The notes: generated by a model from the letters alone, not told the origin. A stretch of 48,876 bases of DNA from JBBRZF01 sp038236965 (GCA_038236965.1 JBBRZF010000003.1:1-48876), one strand, 5' to 3'; positions 30,994 to 39,534 are shown, numbered from the stretch's first letter. Numbers and translations are program-made.

Positions 30994-32216
30994 TGAAAGT
31001 TAGGGGAACCATATTCACGCTCTTGGCCTGTGCGGTTGCGCAAACCGTCGTTGGGCAACAAGCTGCGGTCATCACCCTTGAACAGGCTCTGGCAAGAGCG
31101 CGCACTCGGGGTCCACAAATAGTTTCGGCGCAGGGACGCATTGATGAAGCACGCGGCCGGCTCGCTGGAGCTTCTGTGTTCCTACAGGAAAACCCGACAG
31201 TCGAAACCGCGATTGGGCCGCGTCTCTCCCCGAATGGCAACACGACGGATTACGACGTGTCCGTGAGCCAGTCGCTGGAATTCGGCGGACGGCGCGGTGC
31301 GCGTATAGCCGGGGCTCGCGCTGGGATCGATCGCGAAACTGCAATTGGTCACGACGTGCTTCGCCGGTTGCTGCGCGATGTCAGTGTTTCCTTTGCCAGA
31401 GGGTTAGCCGCGAAGGAGCGGCTCAAGCTCTCTGAGCAATCGAGCCAGATTGCGAGGGAACTTTTTCAGAGTATGGAGCGACGTTATCAGGCGGGAGATG
31501 TTCCCGTTCTCGACGTGAACCTCGCTCGTAACAGCGCCGCGAGGGCACACGCCGAGCTTCGATCAGGTCAAGCAGCCTACGCATCTGCTATCGGGGATCT
31601 TCGCATCCTGCTGGGAATGACCGCTGAAGAACCACTCGACATTGCGGGTGATTTCCGCGAACGACGTCATTTCGATTTAGCTACCCTGACTGTGCAAGCC
31701 GCCGAACGACCAGACCTGCGAGCACTCGTAGCCGAACGAACGGAGGCGCAAGCTGACGTTAGGCTCGGTAATGGCTTCCGCTGGCCAACTATCGCTCCCG
31801 TCTTTAGTTCCAAGCGTGACCAGGGAGACCGAGTAGTCCAGGGAGGAGTCAACTTCACGCTGCCGGTCTTTAATCGAGGACAAGAACTGCAAGCAGTAGG
31901 ACAGGCTCGCGCTCTGCGGCTGGAACGCGAACTTGAGGCGTCGACGCGAGCGGTGTCGGTTGAAGTCCGGACGGCGTACGACGTTTATAACCTTCAGGTC
32001 TCCGCAGTCGAGGAGCTTGAACGCGAAGCGTTGCCGAGCCTGGAAGAGAACGAAACGTTAGCGCGGCGCAGCTTCGAAGAGGGCGAGATCGGTTTGGCAG
32101 AACTGCTGCTGATCCGTCGCGAAGGTTTCGAAACGCGCACCGCGTATGCAGAGCGTCTGTTGGACGCCGCTGTGGCAAGAATTGAATTAGAAGCACGAGC
32201 GGGAGTACTGCAATGA
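30993..32216 (+). CDS. TolC/CusC-family outer membrane efflux protein
   Basis: A 407-aa outer-membrane channel of the tripartite pump. The signal peptide is MKVRGTIFTLLACAVAQTVVG. Two OEP repeats follow, each of a long helical hairpin and beta strands (ITLEQALARARTRGPQI... and TVQAAERPDLRALVAERTEA...), with conserved VNFTLPVFNRGQELQAVGQAR in the second. The start is a GTG overlapping the preceding stop. The stop overlaps the adaptor ATG (ATGA). No lipobox is present, unlike many CusC proteins. Confidence 0.9.
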   Translation: MKVRGTIFTLLACAVAQTVVGQQAAVITLEQALARARTRGPQIVSAQGRIDEARGRLAGASVFLQENPTVETAIGPRLSPNGNTTDYDVSVSQSLEFGGRRGARIAGARAGIDRETAIGHDVLRRLLRDVSVSFARGLAAKERLKLSEQSSQIARELFQSMERRYQAGDVPVLDVNLARNSAARAHAELRSGQAAYASAIGDLRILLGMTAEEPLDIAGDFRERRHFDLATLTVQAAERPDLRALVAERTEAQADVRLGNGFRWPTIAPVFSSKRDQGDRVVQGGVNFTLPVFNRGQELQAVGQARALRLERELEASTRAVSVEVRTAYDVYNLQVSAVEELEREALPSLEENETLARRSFEEGEIGLAELLLIRREGFETRTAYAERLLDAAVARIELEARAGVLQ

Positions 32217-33397
32217 AAGTTGTTTCCTTTGGACTAATAGTGATTCTCTTCTTCTTAGCCGCATGCTCGAAGTCAGAAAAAAAGCAGGCCGAAGAAAGTC
32301 CCGCGACTCCGATCGCGAAAGAAGCAAAGCACGAAGGCACGTCCACTCTGCACATCGAGCAGTCAATGCTTCGGGATCTGCGCATCACGACGTCAGCAGC
32401 CGAGCTTCGTACGGGTGGTGAAAGCGCTGCGATCTTGGGCGAACTGCATCCGAACGAGAATGCCTACGCTCAGGTCGGCTCTCCGATTCCAAGCCGGGTT
32501 GTGAAGGTCAATGTCGCTCCCGGTCAGGTCGTGAGCGAAGGCCAGGTGCTGGCAGTCTTACAGAGCAGCGATGTAGGAAAAGCACGAGCGGACGCCATTA
32601 CCGCGCAAGCCCGGCTAGCATTGGCGAATAGAACGCTCGAACGGAAGCAACGGCTTGGAGCCGAGCGGATCGTCGCACAACGCGACATTCAGGAAGCCGA
32701 AGCCAACATGGAGGCCGCAACCGCCGAGCTTCGGGCAGCGAAGACAACGCTACGCTCTCTCGGCCTTACTGGAGCCGATGCAGAGAATCTCACCGATAAC
32801 CCGAACTTCGCTCTGCGCAGCTCTGTCTCAGGCACGGTCATCGATCGTGATGCGGTGCAGGGTCAATTGGCCGAGCCGAACAAGCCATTGTTCACCGTCG
32901 GCAATCTCAGTCGATTGTGGCTGACAGTCCACGCATATGAACGCGACGCAGTGCGGCTTAAACAAGGGAGTACCGCACGAATTGCGTTCGCGGCACTTCC
33001 CTGTCGCTCCTTCACTGGCAAGGTCACTCTCGTTGGCAGACAGGTTGAGGCAGATTCCCGGACTGTTCCCGTACGGATTGAAGTCGAGAACCGGGATGAA
33101 GTGTTGCGCCCCGGAATGTCGGCTACGGCTTGGCTCAAGGTGGGCGAAGACGGCGGCAAAGTGCTGGCAGTTCAGGCGGCTTCTCTTCAGCGTCTTCAGG
33201 ATAAATGGGTTGTCTTTATCCCCAAAAGCGAAAGTGATTTTGAAGTAAGAACGATTGGACGAGGACGAGACCTGGGCGGTGAGGTCGAGGTTCTCTCCGG
33301 CCTGAAGGCCGGAGAGATTGTAGTAGTTGATGGCGCATTTCTTTTAAAAGCGCAATCCGAACGGTCGCTTGGCGAAGGCGAAGAGCACGAACACTAA
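32213..33397 (+). CDS. CusB/CzcB-type periplasmic adaptor (lipoprotein)
   Basis: A 394-aa membrane fusion protein. The lipoprotein signal ends LAAC, with Cys18 as the lipidation site. The lipoyl halves (VGSPIPSRVVKVNVAPGQVV, and LRSSVSGTVIDRDAVQGQLA), a short alpha-hairpin (about 125-185), the beta-barrel, and a C-terminal membrane-proximal domain (GLKAGEIVVVDGAFLLKAQS) are in order. The tail EGEEHEH is His/Glu-rich, as in many metal adaptors. It overlaps the channel gene by 4 nt and precedes the pump by 12 nt. Confidence 0.9.
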   Translation: MKVVSFGLIVILFFLAACSKSEKKQAEESPATPIAKEAKHEGTSTLHIEQSMLRDLRITTSAAELRTGGESAAILGELHPNENAYAQVGSPIPSRVVKVNVAPGQVVSEGQVLAVLQSSDVGKARADAITAQARLALANRTLERKQRLGAERIVAQRDIQEAEANMEAATAELRAAKTTLRSLGLTGADAENLTDNPNFALRSSVSGTVIDRDAVQGQLAEPNKPLFTVGNLSRLWLTVHAYERDAVRLKQGSTARIAFAALPCRSFTGKVTLVGRQVEADSRTVPVRIEVENRDEVLRPGMSATAWLKVGEDGGKVLAVQAASLQRLQDKWVVFIPKSESDFEVRTIGRGRDLGGEVEVLSGLKAGEIVVVDGAFLLKAQSERSLGEGEEHEH

Positions 33398-33409
33398 GGA
33401 GCAAAGGAC

Positions 33410-36400
33410 ATGATTACAAAGATTCTAAAAGGTTCTTTCGCCCGCCCAGCGTTGACCCTGGTACTCGTTCTCGCAGCCTGTACCCTCGGCGCAGTCTGGC
33501 TACAGGACCTGCGGCGCGACGTTTTCCCCGATCTTTCCGCACCTGTATTCAACGTTATCGTGCAGAACCCTGCGATGGGAGCTGAGGAGTTGGAAACGGG
33601 AGTTGCGGTTCCGATGGAAGTAGCGCTTGCGGGGCTTCCCGATGTGCGGCGCATCCGCTCGACCTCAATGCTCGGTGTAACACAGGTCACGGTAGAGTTC
33701 GAGTCGGACGCCGATTACTATCGCTCGCGACAATTCGTCGCCGAGCGCGTCAACCAGGCGGCATCGCAGCTTCCACCCGGCACGGAAGCACCCAACATCT
33801 CAAGCCTGACGGGACGCCTGAATGAGATATTCGAGTTCACCCTTGAAGCGCAACCGGGCACCGCTGATCCAATGGTGCTGCGCGACCTTGCTGAATTCGA
33901 AGTCCGCAACAGGTTGTTGGCCGTTCCAGGTGTCGCTTCTATCGAGCGACTTGGCGGTTATCTCCGTCAATTCCAGGTGCAGCTTGATCCCGAGCGTATG
34001 TCAGCGCGAGGCATCACGCTCGACGATGTGGAGCACGCGGTCCAAGGCAGCAACATCAACGCCGCCGGAGGATTTGTCACCGAAGGATCGATGGAGTGGA
34101 CTGTTCGCGCTGTCGGACGCGCGAACAATGTCGAAGACCTGCGTAGCACTGTAGTCGCAATGAAGAGCAAGACTCCGGTCCTGCTCGGCGACGTCGCAGA
34201 GGTGCGCGAAGCACCCGCAGTCCGCCGAGGTATCGCACATCGCTTAAACGGCGAAGTCGTGAGCTGCCGGGTCATCAAGCAGTTCGGCTCAGACACAATG
34301 AAGGTCTCGGCAGGTATTCGCGAGGCTCTCGACGACATCGGGAAGACCTTGCCGAGGGGAGTGCAGCTACGCGTCGTCTATGACCAATCGGCGTTGATCG
34401 GAAGCTCACTCGGAGGCGTCGGGCGAGCGATCCTTCTCGGAGCCGTGCTTGTCATATTGGTGCTTTTCATTCTTCTAGGAGATCTCCGCGCCGCACTCAT
34501 TGTGACCCTGACGCTTCCGTTGTCGATCGCTCTGTCAGGACTGCTTCTGAAGCCGCTCGGCATCGGCATCAACACAATGACTCTCGGCGGATTGGCGATT
34601 GCCGTAGGCCTGCTGGTGGATGCCGCGATCATCGTTACCGAAAACATCGTTCATCGTATTACGGCGCAACACGCGAGCGGCAATCGACGTGAAATCGCGC
34701 TGGCAGCTGCGATCGAGGTCGGAAGACCGATCGCATTCGCCACCTTCATTGTTATGGCGGTATTCCTTCCACTGTTCGCAATGAGCGGTATCGAGGGCAA
34801 GATGTATAGCCCACTCGCCGCCGCAGTAGTTTCGGCAATCGCCGCATCTCTCGTCCTCGCGGTCACGCTCGTTCCCGTCGTCGCCGGCATATTCCTGCGT
34901 CCCAAGCACAGCGTCGAAGAAGAAGACGTGTGGCTGGTGCGCAAGTTGAAAAGCGGGTACGCGCCGTTGCTGAATCAGGCGCTGCGGAACCGGGGGAAGG
35001 TGCTTATTTTGGCGCTGGTGATAACGGTTCCCACCTTGGTTCTCGCGCTCTTCGTTGGGTCGGACTTTATGCCCCAGTTAAACGAAGGGGCCTTCCTGAT
35101 TCAAACAGTATTACCGCCTGAGGCGTCGCTAGATGAAGTGGATCGAGTAAATCACCGTGTCGAAGATGCTCTGCGCACGTTCCCCGAGGTTGAGGACGTG
35201 GTTCGACGTACCGGCCGTGCCGAACGCAGTGAAGATCCAATGCCCCACACCTGGTCCGACGTTCTTGTGATCCTGAAACCGGAGGGCGGACGCACGCCTG
35301 ACGAATTGGAAGAGGCAATGCGCGAGAAACTTCGAGGTGTCGCAGGAGCAACGGCGCTGTTCACCACTCCGCTCGGTATGCGCATCGATGAAGGCCTAGG
35401 CGGCACTCCCGCCGACATCTCTGTTCGTATCTTCGGCGCTGACCTAGACAAGTTGGCCGTATTCGGCGCCCGGGCACAGGAACTGATGCGCGGAATAAAA
35501 GGTGTTGAGGACCTTCGGGTGGAGAAACTTACCGGCATGCCACAGTTGAAAGTGAGCATCAATAGGCAGGCAGTGGCGGGCGTGGGGTTGACGCCGGGCG
35601 ATGTCATCCGGGCGATTCGCGTGGGTCTTGCTGGGCAAGAAGAGTCAGAGATTTGGATTGGGCAGCGGCGATTCGACATGGTGGTCAAGCTGCAGGACGA
35701 ACACCGCAATAGCCCAAAAGCGATCGGCACATTGTTAATCGACGGACACGACGGGTCACGCATCCCACTCAGCCAACTCGCCACAATCGAGCAGACCTTC
35801 GGCCCCGGAACTATTCGACGCGAAGCCGGAAGTAGGCGAATCGCAGTGGAATCGGCCGTGCATGGACGAGATCTTGGCAGCACCGCCAGTGAGATCAACA
35901 GCAAGCTTTCGCGTGGACTTGATCTCCCGACTGGATATTTCTTCAATGTCGGTGGTCGCGTGGAAAGTCAGTCTCGTGCTGTGCACTCGCTCGGAATCGC
36001 CATAGGCGTTGCGATCCTGGCAGTGTTCCTTCTCCTCTATGTGGCGTTGGGATCTGCGGCAGAGGCATTTGTGATCCTGGCGACCTTGCCCACCGCGTCT
36101 GTCGGCGGGATTGTCGCTTTGCTGATTGCCGGTGAGACGTGGAACGTATCCTCGCTCGTTGGACTGATCGGCCTTTTCGGAATTGCAGTGCAGAACGGAT
36201 TGGTACTCATTTCCCAAACGCGTGGACTTCTCGCTGAAGGGTTACCCTTTGAAGAAGCGCTTCGGGGCGCATGCATCGGCCGCGTTCGTCCAAAGATCAT
36301 GACGGCAGCGACGGCCATCCTGGGATTGCTGCCGCTGCTTGTTCTCCGCCTGCACGGAACAGAAATCGAACGGCCCCTCGCAGTTGTAATGATTGGGGGT

Positions 36401-36517
36401 TTAATAACATCTACTCTCTTTACTCTGCTTGCGCTTCCGACGTTCTACCTGACCGTACACAAGCTCCAGCAACGATTCAGCCATTCATTTCAGATCCTGC
36501 GTTCTGAGGCACATTGA
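33410..36517 (+). CDS. Heavy-metal RND efflux pump (CzcA/CusA family)
   Basis: A 1035-aa inner-membrane proton antiporter, twelve helices with two large periplasmic loops, normal length. The N-terminal DVFPDLSAPVFNVIVQNPAMG is typical of the HME class. Helix 4 reads AVGLLVDAAIIVTEN at about 398-412: Asp404 and Glu411 correspond to Asp408 and Glu415 of CzcA, but the position of CzcA Asp402 is Ala398. That is the CusA-like pattern and argues against a classical Zn/Co/Cd CzcA; the substrate metal is not settled. Helix 10-12 sequence (VSSLVGLIGLFGIAVQNGLVLI) is intact. Last gene of the operon; repeat copy B begins 51 nt downstream. Confidence 0.93.
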   Translation: MITKILKGSFARPALTLVLVLAACTLGAVWLQDLRRDVFPDLSAPVFNVIVQNPAMGAEELETGVAVPMEVALAGLPDVRRIRSTSMLGVTQVTVEFESDADYYRSRQFVAERVNQAASQLPPGTEAPNISSLTGRLNEIFEFTLEAQPGTADPMVLRDLAEFEVRNRLLAVPGVASIERLGGYLRQFQVQLDPERMSARGITLDDVEHAVQGSNINAAGGFVTEGSMEWTVRAVGRANNVEDLRSTVVAMKSKTPVLLGDVAEVREAPAVRRGIAHRLNGEVVSCRVIKQFGSDTMKVSAGIREALDDIGKTLPRGVQLRVVYDQSALIGSSLGGVGRAILLGAVLVILVLFILLGDLRAALIVTLTLPLSIALSGLLLKPLGIGINTMTLGGLAIAVGLLVDAAIIVTENIVHRITAQHASGNRREIALAAAIEVGRPIAFATFIVMAVFLPLFAMSGIEGKMYSPLAAAVVSAIAASLVLAVTLVPVVAGIFLRPKHSVEEEDVWLVRKLKSGYAPLLNQALRNRGKVLILALVITVPTLVLALFVGSDFMPQLNEGAFLIQTVLPPEASLDEVDRVNHRVEDALRTFPEVEDVVRRTGRAERSEDPMPHTWSDVLVILKPEGGRTPDELEEAMREKLRGVAGATALFTTPLGMRIDEGLGGTPADISVRIFGADLDKLAVFGARAQELMRGIKGVEDLRVEKLTGMPQLKVSINRQAVAGVGLTPGDVIRAIRVGLAGQEESEIWIGQRRFDMVVKLQDEHRNSPKAIGTLLIDGHDGSRIPLSQLATIEQTFGPGTIRREAGSRRIAVESAVHGRDLGSTASEINSKLSRGLDLPTGYFFNVGGRVESQSRAVHSLGIAIGVAILAVFLLLYVALGSAAEAFVILATLPTASVGGIVALLIAGETWNVSSLVGLIGLFGIAVQNGLVLISQTRGLLAEGLPFEEALRGACIGRVRPKIMTAATAILGLLPLLVLRLHGTEIERPLAVVMIGGLITSTLFTLLALPTFYLTVHKLQQRFSHSFQILRSEAH

Positions 36518-36568
36518 AGATTCACGGCAATGGAAATAAGGTCTTTCAATGCGAAATAAATATACAGC

Positions 36569-36692
36569 AAGTTATTGATAGTAAACAGCTTATACCTTGC
36601 CAATGCAGAAGGTTAGATTGAGGTACTTCCTCCACCGAACATGCGGCTCTCGTGGGCACACTCCCGCTCCGGTGGACACGGCTCGTGGACAC
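36569..36692 (+). repeat. Long diverged direct repeat, copy B (right of metal cassette)
   Basis: The same ordered blocks as copy A: AAGTTATTGAT (36569-36579), ATGCAGAA (36603-36610), GGTGGACAC (36671-36679) and CGTGGACAC (36684-36692), in the same orientation and with the same 68- and 13-nt spacings. The two copies bracket the 6.5-kb metal-efflux gene set. The rest of 36518-36857 shows no gene. Confidence 0.7.
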
Positions 36693-36857
36693 GTGGTTGC
36701 TGGATGTAATCGGCTCCCGTCGGACTGCTGTGTGACACTGTGTGTCTGCCATTGAAGGCGGTGCGAACGGTTGGTCGGACCTTGAACCGACTCTCGTTGC
36801 TGCATGACTCCGTCAACGTCGACGTGTCCTCACCTTGTCACTGAGGCTGCGCGGTCT

Positions 36858-36950
36858 TTATCTCCCCAGACCATCGGCTGCCTGAATCGTGGGCATGAGC
36901 AGCAACGCGAGAGTAGCCAGTGTAGCAATCTTTTGGACAACGCGCTTCAT
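36858..36950 (-). CDS. 30-aa signal-peptide-like ORF coupled to the TPR gene
   Basis: A frame from ATG 36950, overlapping the TGA of the TPR gene (ATGA), to TAA 36858-36860. It begins MKRVVQKIATLATLALLLMP and ends TIQAADGLGR, a textbook secretion signal (basic start, hydrophobic core, Ala-x-Ala cut site) with almost no mature part. It is more likely the stump of a truncated or frameshifted exported protein than a real peptide. It lies near copy B of the long repeat, where rearrangement is probable. Confidence 0.4.
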   Translation of the reverse strand: MKRVVQKIATLATLALLLMPTIQAADGLGR

Positions 36951-37705
36951 TTGGTCCCTTTCGCTTTGTATTGCCAAATAGCAATCTGGTCCCGAGCGGC
37001 TTGGGCATCCGGCGCATCAGGAACAAGTTCCAAGTAGGCTTGCATGTGCTCAACTGCGTCGGCGTAGTATTTCAACTCTGCGGCGACTAAAGCTGCATTG
37101 AACTGACCCTGCGGCCAAGTGGGCAGAATCTCCAATCCAGCTTCGTAATGGTCCAACGCTTTCTCAAACTGTTTTTCCTTGACTGCATTTTCTGCCAGCA
37201 AGCGTTGTGCACGAACTTCTTCGGGGATTGGAGGCTTCACGGTCAGAGTTCGCCAAGCTGCCGCTCGTTGACGGAACTCGCCCCTCATAGTTTGTCTGTT
37301 CATCGCAACTACGCGCAGACTGTTGAGGCCGGACGTAAGCAACGCCGCATGCCCCTCTCGGTCTTTTCCCCAGAAAATCACTTGATTTAGAGGGTAAGGA
37401 AGATCTTTTCCTGCTTCGTCCTTGATCTGATAGGCACGGTCCCAGCGTCGCTTGGCCAGCACAGGAGATAGCGTCCTCAAATCTACCTTGAAATGTTGAC
37501 TGCCCTTTTCGTGAAGTTTGGCGTCAAATTCTATGCTGTCGAGGATGAAGCGAAAGCTGCCTGGGTCGACGCCGAGGTGATAATAATAAGCGGCACGAAA
37601 ACCGGCCACTACCGCGCGACGGGCCTGCCCTACCGTCATGGAATCTGAATGGGGCGGAGTCTGTTTCGTCTCATCCTCGGCTTTGATCGCAGGCATAAGA
37701 GACAT
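36947..37705 (-). CDS. TPR-repeat protein with frameshifted signal peptide
   Basis: 252 aa from ATG 37705. The N-terminal ~155 residues are a non-repetitive domain of unknown family (GFRAAYYYHLGVDPGSFRF, HFKVDLRTLSPVLAKRRWDRAYQI). The last ~80 form tetratricopeptide repeats (ENAVKEKQFEKALDHYEAGL, AALVAAELKYYADAVEHMQAYL). Directly upstream, ATG 37749 with a strong AAGGAGA site encodes MIHALKNLAILS and then stops. In the frame of the main ORF the same region reads VLVMSLMPAIKAEDE. Joining the two gives a perfect signal peptide, so a one-base deletion near 37712 has probably split the gene, unless it is a sequencing error. Likely exported when intact. Confidence 0.65.
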   Translation of the reverse strand: MSLMPAIKAEDETKQTPPHSDSMTVGQARRAVVAGFRAAYYYHLGVDPGSFRFILDSIEFDAKLHEKGSQHFKVDLRTLSPVLAKRRWDRAYQIKDEAGKDLPYPLNQVIFWGKDREGHAALLTSGLNSLRVVAMNRQTMRGEFRQRAAAWRTLTVKPPIPEEVRAQRLLAENAVKEKQFEKALDHYEAGLEILPTWPQGQFNAALVAAELKYYADAVEHMQAYLELVPDAPDAQAARDQIAIWQYKAKGTK

Positions 37706-37883
37706 AACTAGTACGACAGGATAGCGAGATTCTTCAGTGCGTGTATCATCTAGTCTCCTTCGTCGAGGCGAATCCGCATAGCAACGTGCGTAGAGCCGCT
37801 AGTGCACGTGAAATCGATTGAAGACGAATTTGCCAATATTCTGTGCTGCTGGATTGTGAGTGTCAACGATGGAAGCCATCAAA

Positions 37884-37895
37884 GAACCATGGTTC
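37884..37895. repeat. 12-bp palindrome GAACCATGGTTC
   Basis: A perfect self-complementary 12-mer in the 37750-38025 gap, 130 nt before the secreted Cys-rich gene. It could be an operator or chance; nothing else is seen in this stretch. Confidence 0.35.
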
Positions 37896-38025
37896 ATGAC
37901 TTTCGTAACCGTGGCCGATACGCTTTGAGGACCTCATTTGCACACTTGCCGTGATGTTCCATAATGCAATCCTGAGCTGCCGGCGCTACAATCGACCCGC
38001 CTTCGCCTTCATTCAAGAGGTCTTC

Positions 38026-38511
38026 ATGAGCAGAAAGTGTTTGCTCCTCGCGGTCGTTCTTCTGTCTGTCGGCATCTTCCTGTTAATCGCCACTCCAGCC
38101 CGAGCCCAGAGCATTTCGTACGACTGTGCAGCGACTTTGCAATCCCTCGCCGTCACCAATCCAGAGCTGCACTGTACCTGCGCCTGTGCTACCTGCAAGG
38201 CCAGTTGCTCTAAAGGTAGTTCTGGCAGTTCCAGCGCATCGAGTAAGAAGAGTTCGCCAAGTATGAATGACGTCATAAAGCAGCAGGTGGCTGCGACTGT
38301 CGTTGACGCATTCATCAACTTGCTCTTCAGCACCGACTCGAAAGCGGCGGCGCAAAAGCAAAAGATGATGGAGGAACTGGCGCGCCGTAAGGCGGAAGCC
38401 GAGCGCCAGCACAAGATCGAAAAAGCACTGCGACTGGAAGCGATCAGTAACCGGCTCACAGCGACGCTGAAATTGAATGGGCTTCCCGGTGCGTACAGAT
38501 TGACCAGATGA
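38026..38511 (+). CDS. Secreted Cys-rich, coiled-coil protein, unknown
   Basis: 161 aa. The signal peptide MSRKCLLLAVVLLSVGIFLL... ends at ARA|QS. The mature N-terminus holds a dense cysteine set (HCTCACATCKASC, about residues 50-62), then a Ser-rich linker, then a helical, charged segment (KQKMMEELARRKAEAERQHK) likely to form a coiled coil. AGAGG precedes ATG 38026; the frame above it is not convincing. No family recognised. It resembles the start of longer acidobacterial proteins with the same helix, so it may be a shortened version. The stop overlaps the next start (ATGA). Confidence 0.6.
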   Translation: MSRKCLLLAVVLLSVGIFLLIATPARAQSISYDCAATLQSLAVTNPELHCTCACATCKASCSKGSSGSSSASSKKSSPSMNDVIKQQVAATVVDAFINLLFSTDSKAAAQKQKMMEELARRKAEAERQHKIEKALRLEAISNRLTATLKLNGLPGAYRLTR

Positions 38512-38924
38512 CCGACGACCTTTCAAAAAGGTATGACGAGGCGGTTATTCGCGCTATGGAAGCAGCTTCTGATTTGCTGACCAGTCTCCCAATAGACAAG
38601 TACAAGAATGACTACGAAGCCTCTCGTAAAGCGATCTTGGACCAGATCAGTGGAAAGATAGCCCTCAAGACCACACCGCTAAGGGCGGAGGAACTTCGAA
38701 AAGTCGATGCGGAAGTGAGAGACCTCCAGATACAAAAAGATCAGCTGGAGGCTTTGTACAAACGCTCACTCAACCTCCTGGACGGATTCAAGGCAGCTAC
38801 TTACGCCAAGGACACCGAATCGTGGAATCGGGAAACAACGATCAAAGACGTCAAAACGAAGGACGAAGACATCAAAGAGAGGCGTTTGAAAGGACTTCAA
38901 CTAGCTGGCAATCTAGCGCTCTAA
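38508..38924 (+). CDS. Helical/coiled-coil protein coupled to the secreted Cys-rich gene
   Basis: 138 aa, highly charged and almost entirely helical (EELRKVDAEVRDLQIQKDQL and KDVKTKDEDIKERRLKGLQL are typical heptad-like stretches). There is no signal peptide, membrane helix or known motif. The start overlaps the preceding stop, so the two are probably made together; since the partner is exported and this one is not, the pair may once have been one reading frame. The last bases overlap the convergent broken phospholipase-like gene. Function unknown. Confidence 0.5.
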   Translation: MTDDLSKRYDEAVIRAMEAASDLLTSLPIDKYKNDYEASRKAILDQISGKIALKTTPLRAEELRKVDAEVRDLQIQKDQLEALYKRSLNLLDGFKAATYAKDTESWNRETTIKDVKTKDEDIKERRLKGLQLAGNLAL

Positions 38925-39375
38925 CTCAAGGCGGTCGAGAAGGGGTTCGACCAACTCGTAACTAGGTTTCCGTGGCTTGCCAAGAATGTCTTCCCTATCA
39001 ACGGCAAGTTCCCCGTGGTCGAAATGGAATAACAATTCGCGCACAAAATCCCCCGTACGAACGTAATGCACGAGGTTGCTGAACTCCGCATTGCCGAATG
39101 GATAGTAGCCGAGGTCCTGAATGACGGCGCCACCGTAAGCGTAGCCGTGCGCTTCCGTGATCTGTTCTTCCGTAAGCTTCGGGAAACGCTTGAGCAGCAA
39201 AGGACGAATCTCGCTGGTCCAGACCAGGTCAAACGATTTCTTCGTGCGTCAGGACCGAATAGGCGGAAGAGCCTGCGCTGAACATGAGCACTACAAGAAG
39301 CGCGGCTCCTCCACGTCGGGCGAGCAGCCGCCAATTTTCGCCGATCACACGCGAACAGACCTGGAGGAGATGCAT
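38913..39375 (-). pseudogene. Broken zinc-dependent phospholipase C-like gene
   Basis: ATG 39375 opens a 48-codon frame with a hydrophobic signal segment (AALLVVLMFSAGSSAYS) ending VLTHEEIV and a TGA at 39229-39231. One base further the sequence continues in another frame as DLVWTSEIRPLLLKRFPKLT, then YAYGGAVIQDLGYYPFG and LVHYVRTGDFVRELL, the normal continuation of the THEEIVDLVW family (S1/P1-nuclease or phospholipase C-like, His-metal sites). So there is a one-base insertion at about 39231. The 3' part then departs from the family after GDFVRELL and stops at 38913, far short of the usual several hundred residues. Frameshift plus truncation: a decayed gene. Confidence 0.7.
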
Positions 39376-39378
39376 GGG

Positions 39379-39534
39379 TTAAATGCGTCCGAGGAGCAGC
39401 AGGATCACAACGATAATGAGGATCAGGCCCAATCCTCCGGTCGGGGCGTATCCCCAATCCTTGCTGTGCGACCAACGCGGCAGTGCGCCGAACAGTGCCA
39501 AGATCAAGATCACGATCAGAATCATTCCAAGCAT
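39379..39534 (-). CDS. DUF3309-like 51-aa membrane protein
   Basis: It starts MLGMILIVILILALFGALPR with an AAGGAG ribosome site. Two hydrophobic helices flank WSHSKDWGYAPTGGLGLIL, the WGY-P-GG pattern typical of DUF3309 proteins, which are short stress-associated membrane proteins of unknown role. It ends four bases before the start of the broken phospholipase-like gene on the same strand. Confidence 0.75.
   Translation of the reverse strand: MLGMILIVILILALFGALPRWSHSKDWGYAPTGGLGLILIIVVILLLLGRI

Noticed and set aside
37950..37985. Possible third copy of the long direct repeat (TTCCATAATGCA)
   Set aside because: The AAGTTATTGAT block is missing upstream and no GTGGACAC box occurs 68 nt downstream.
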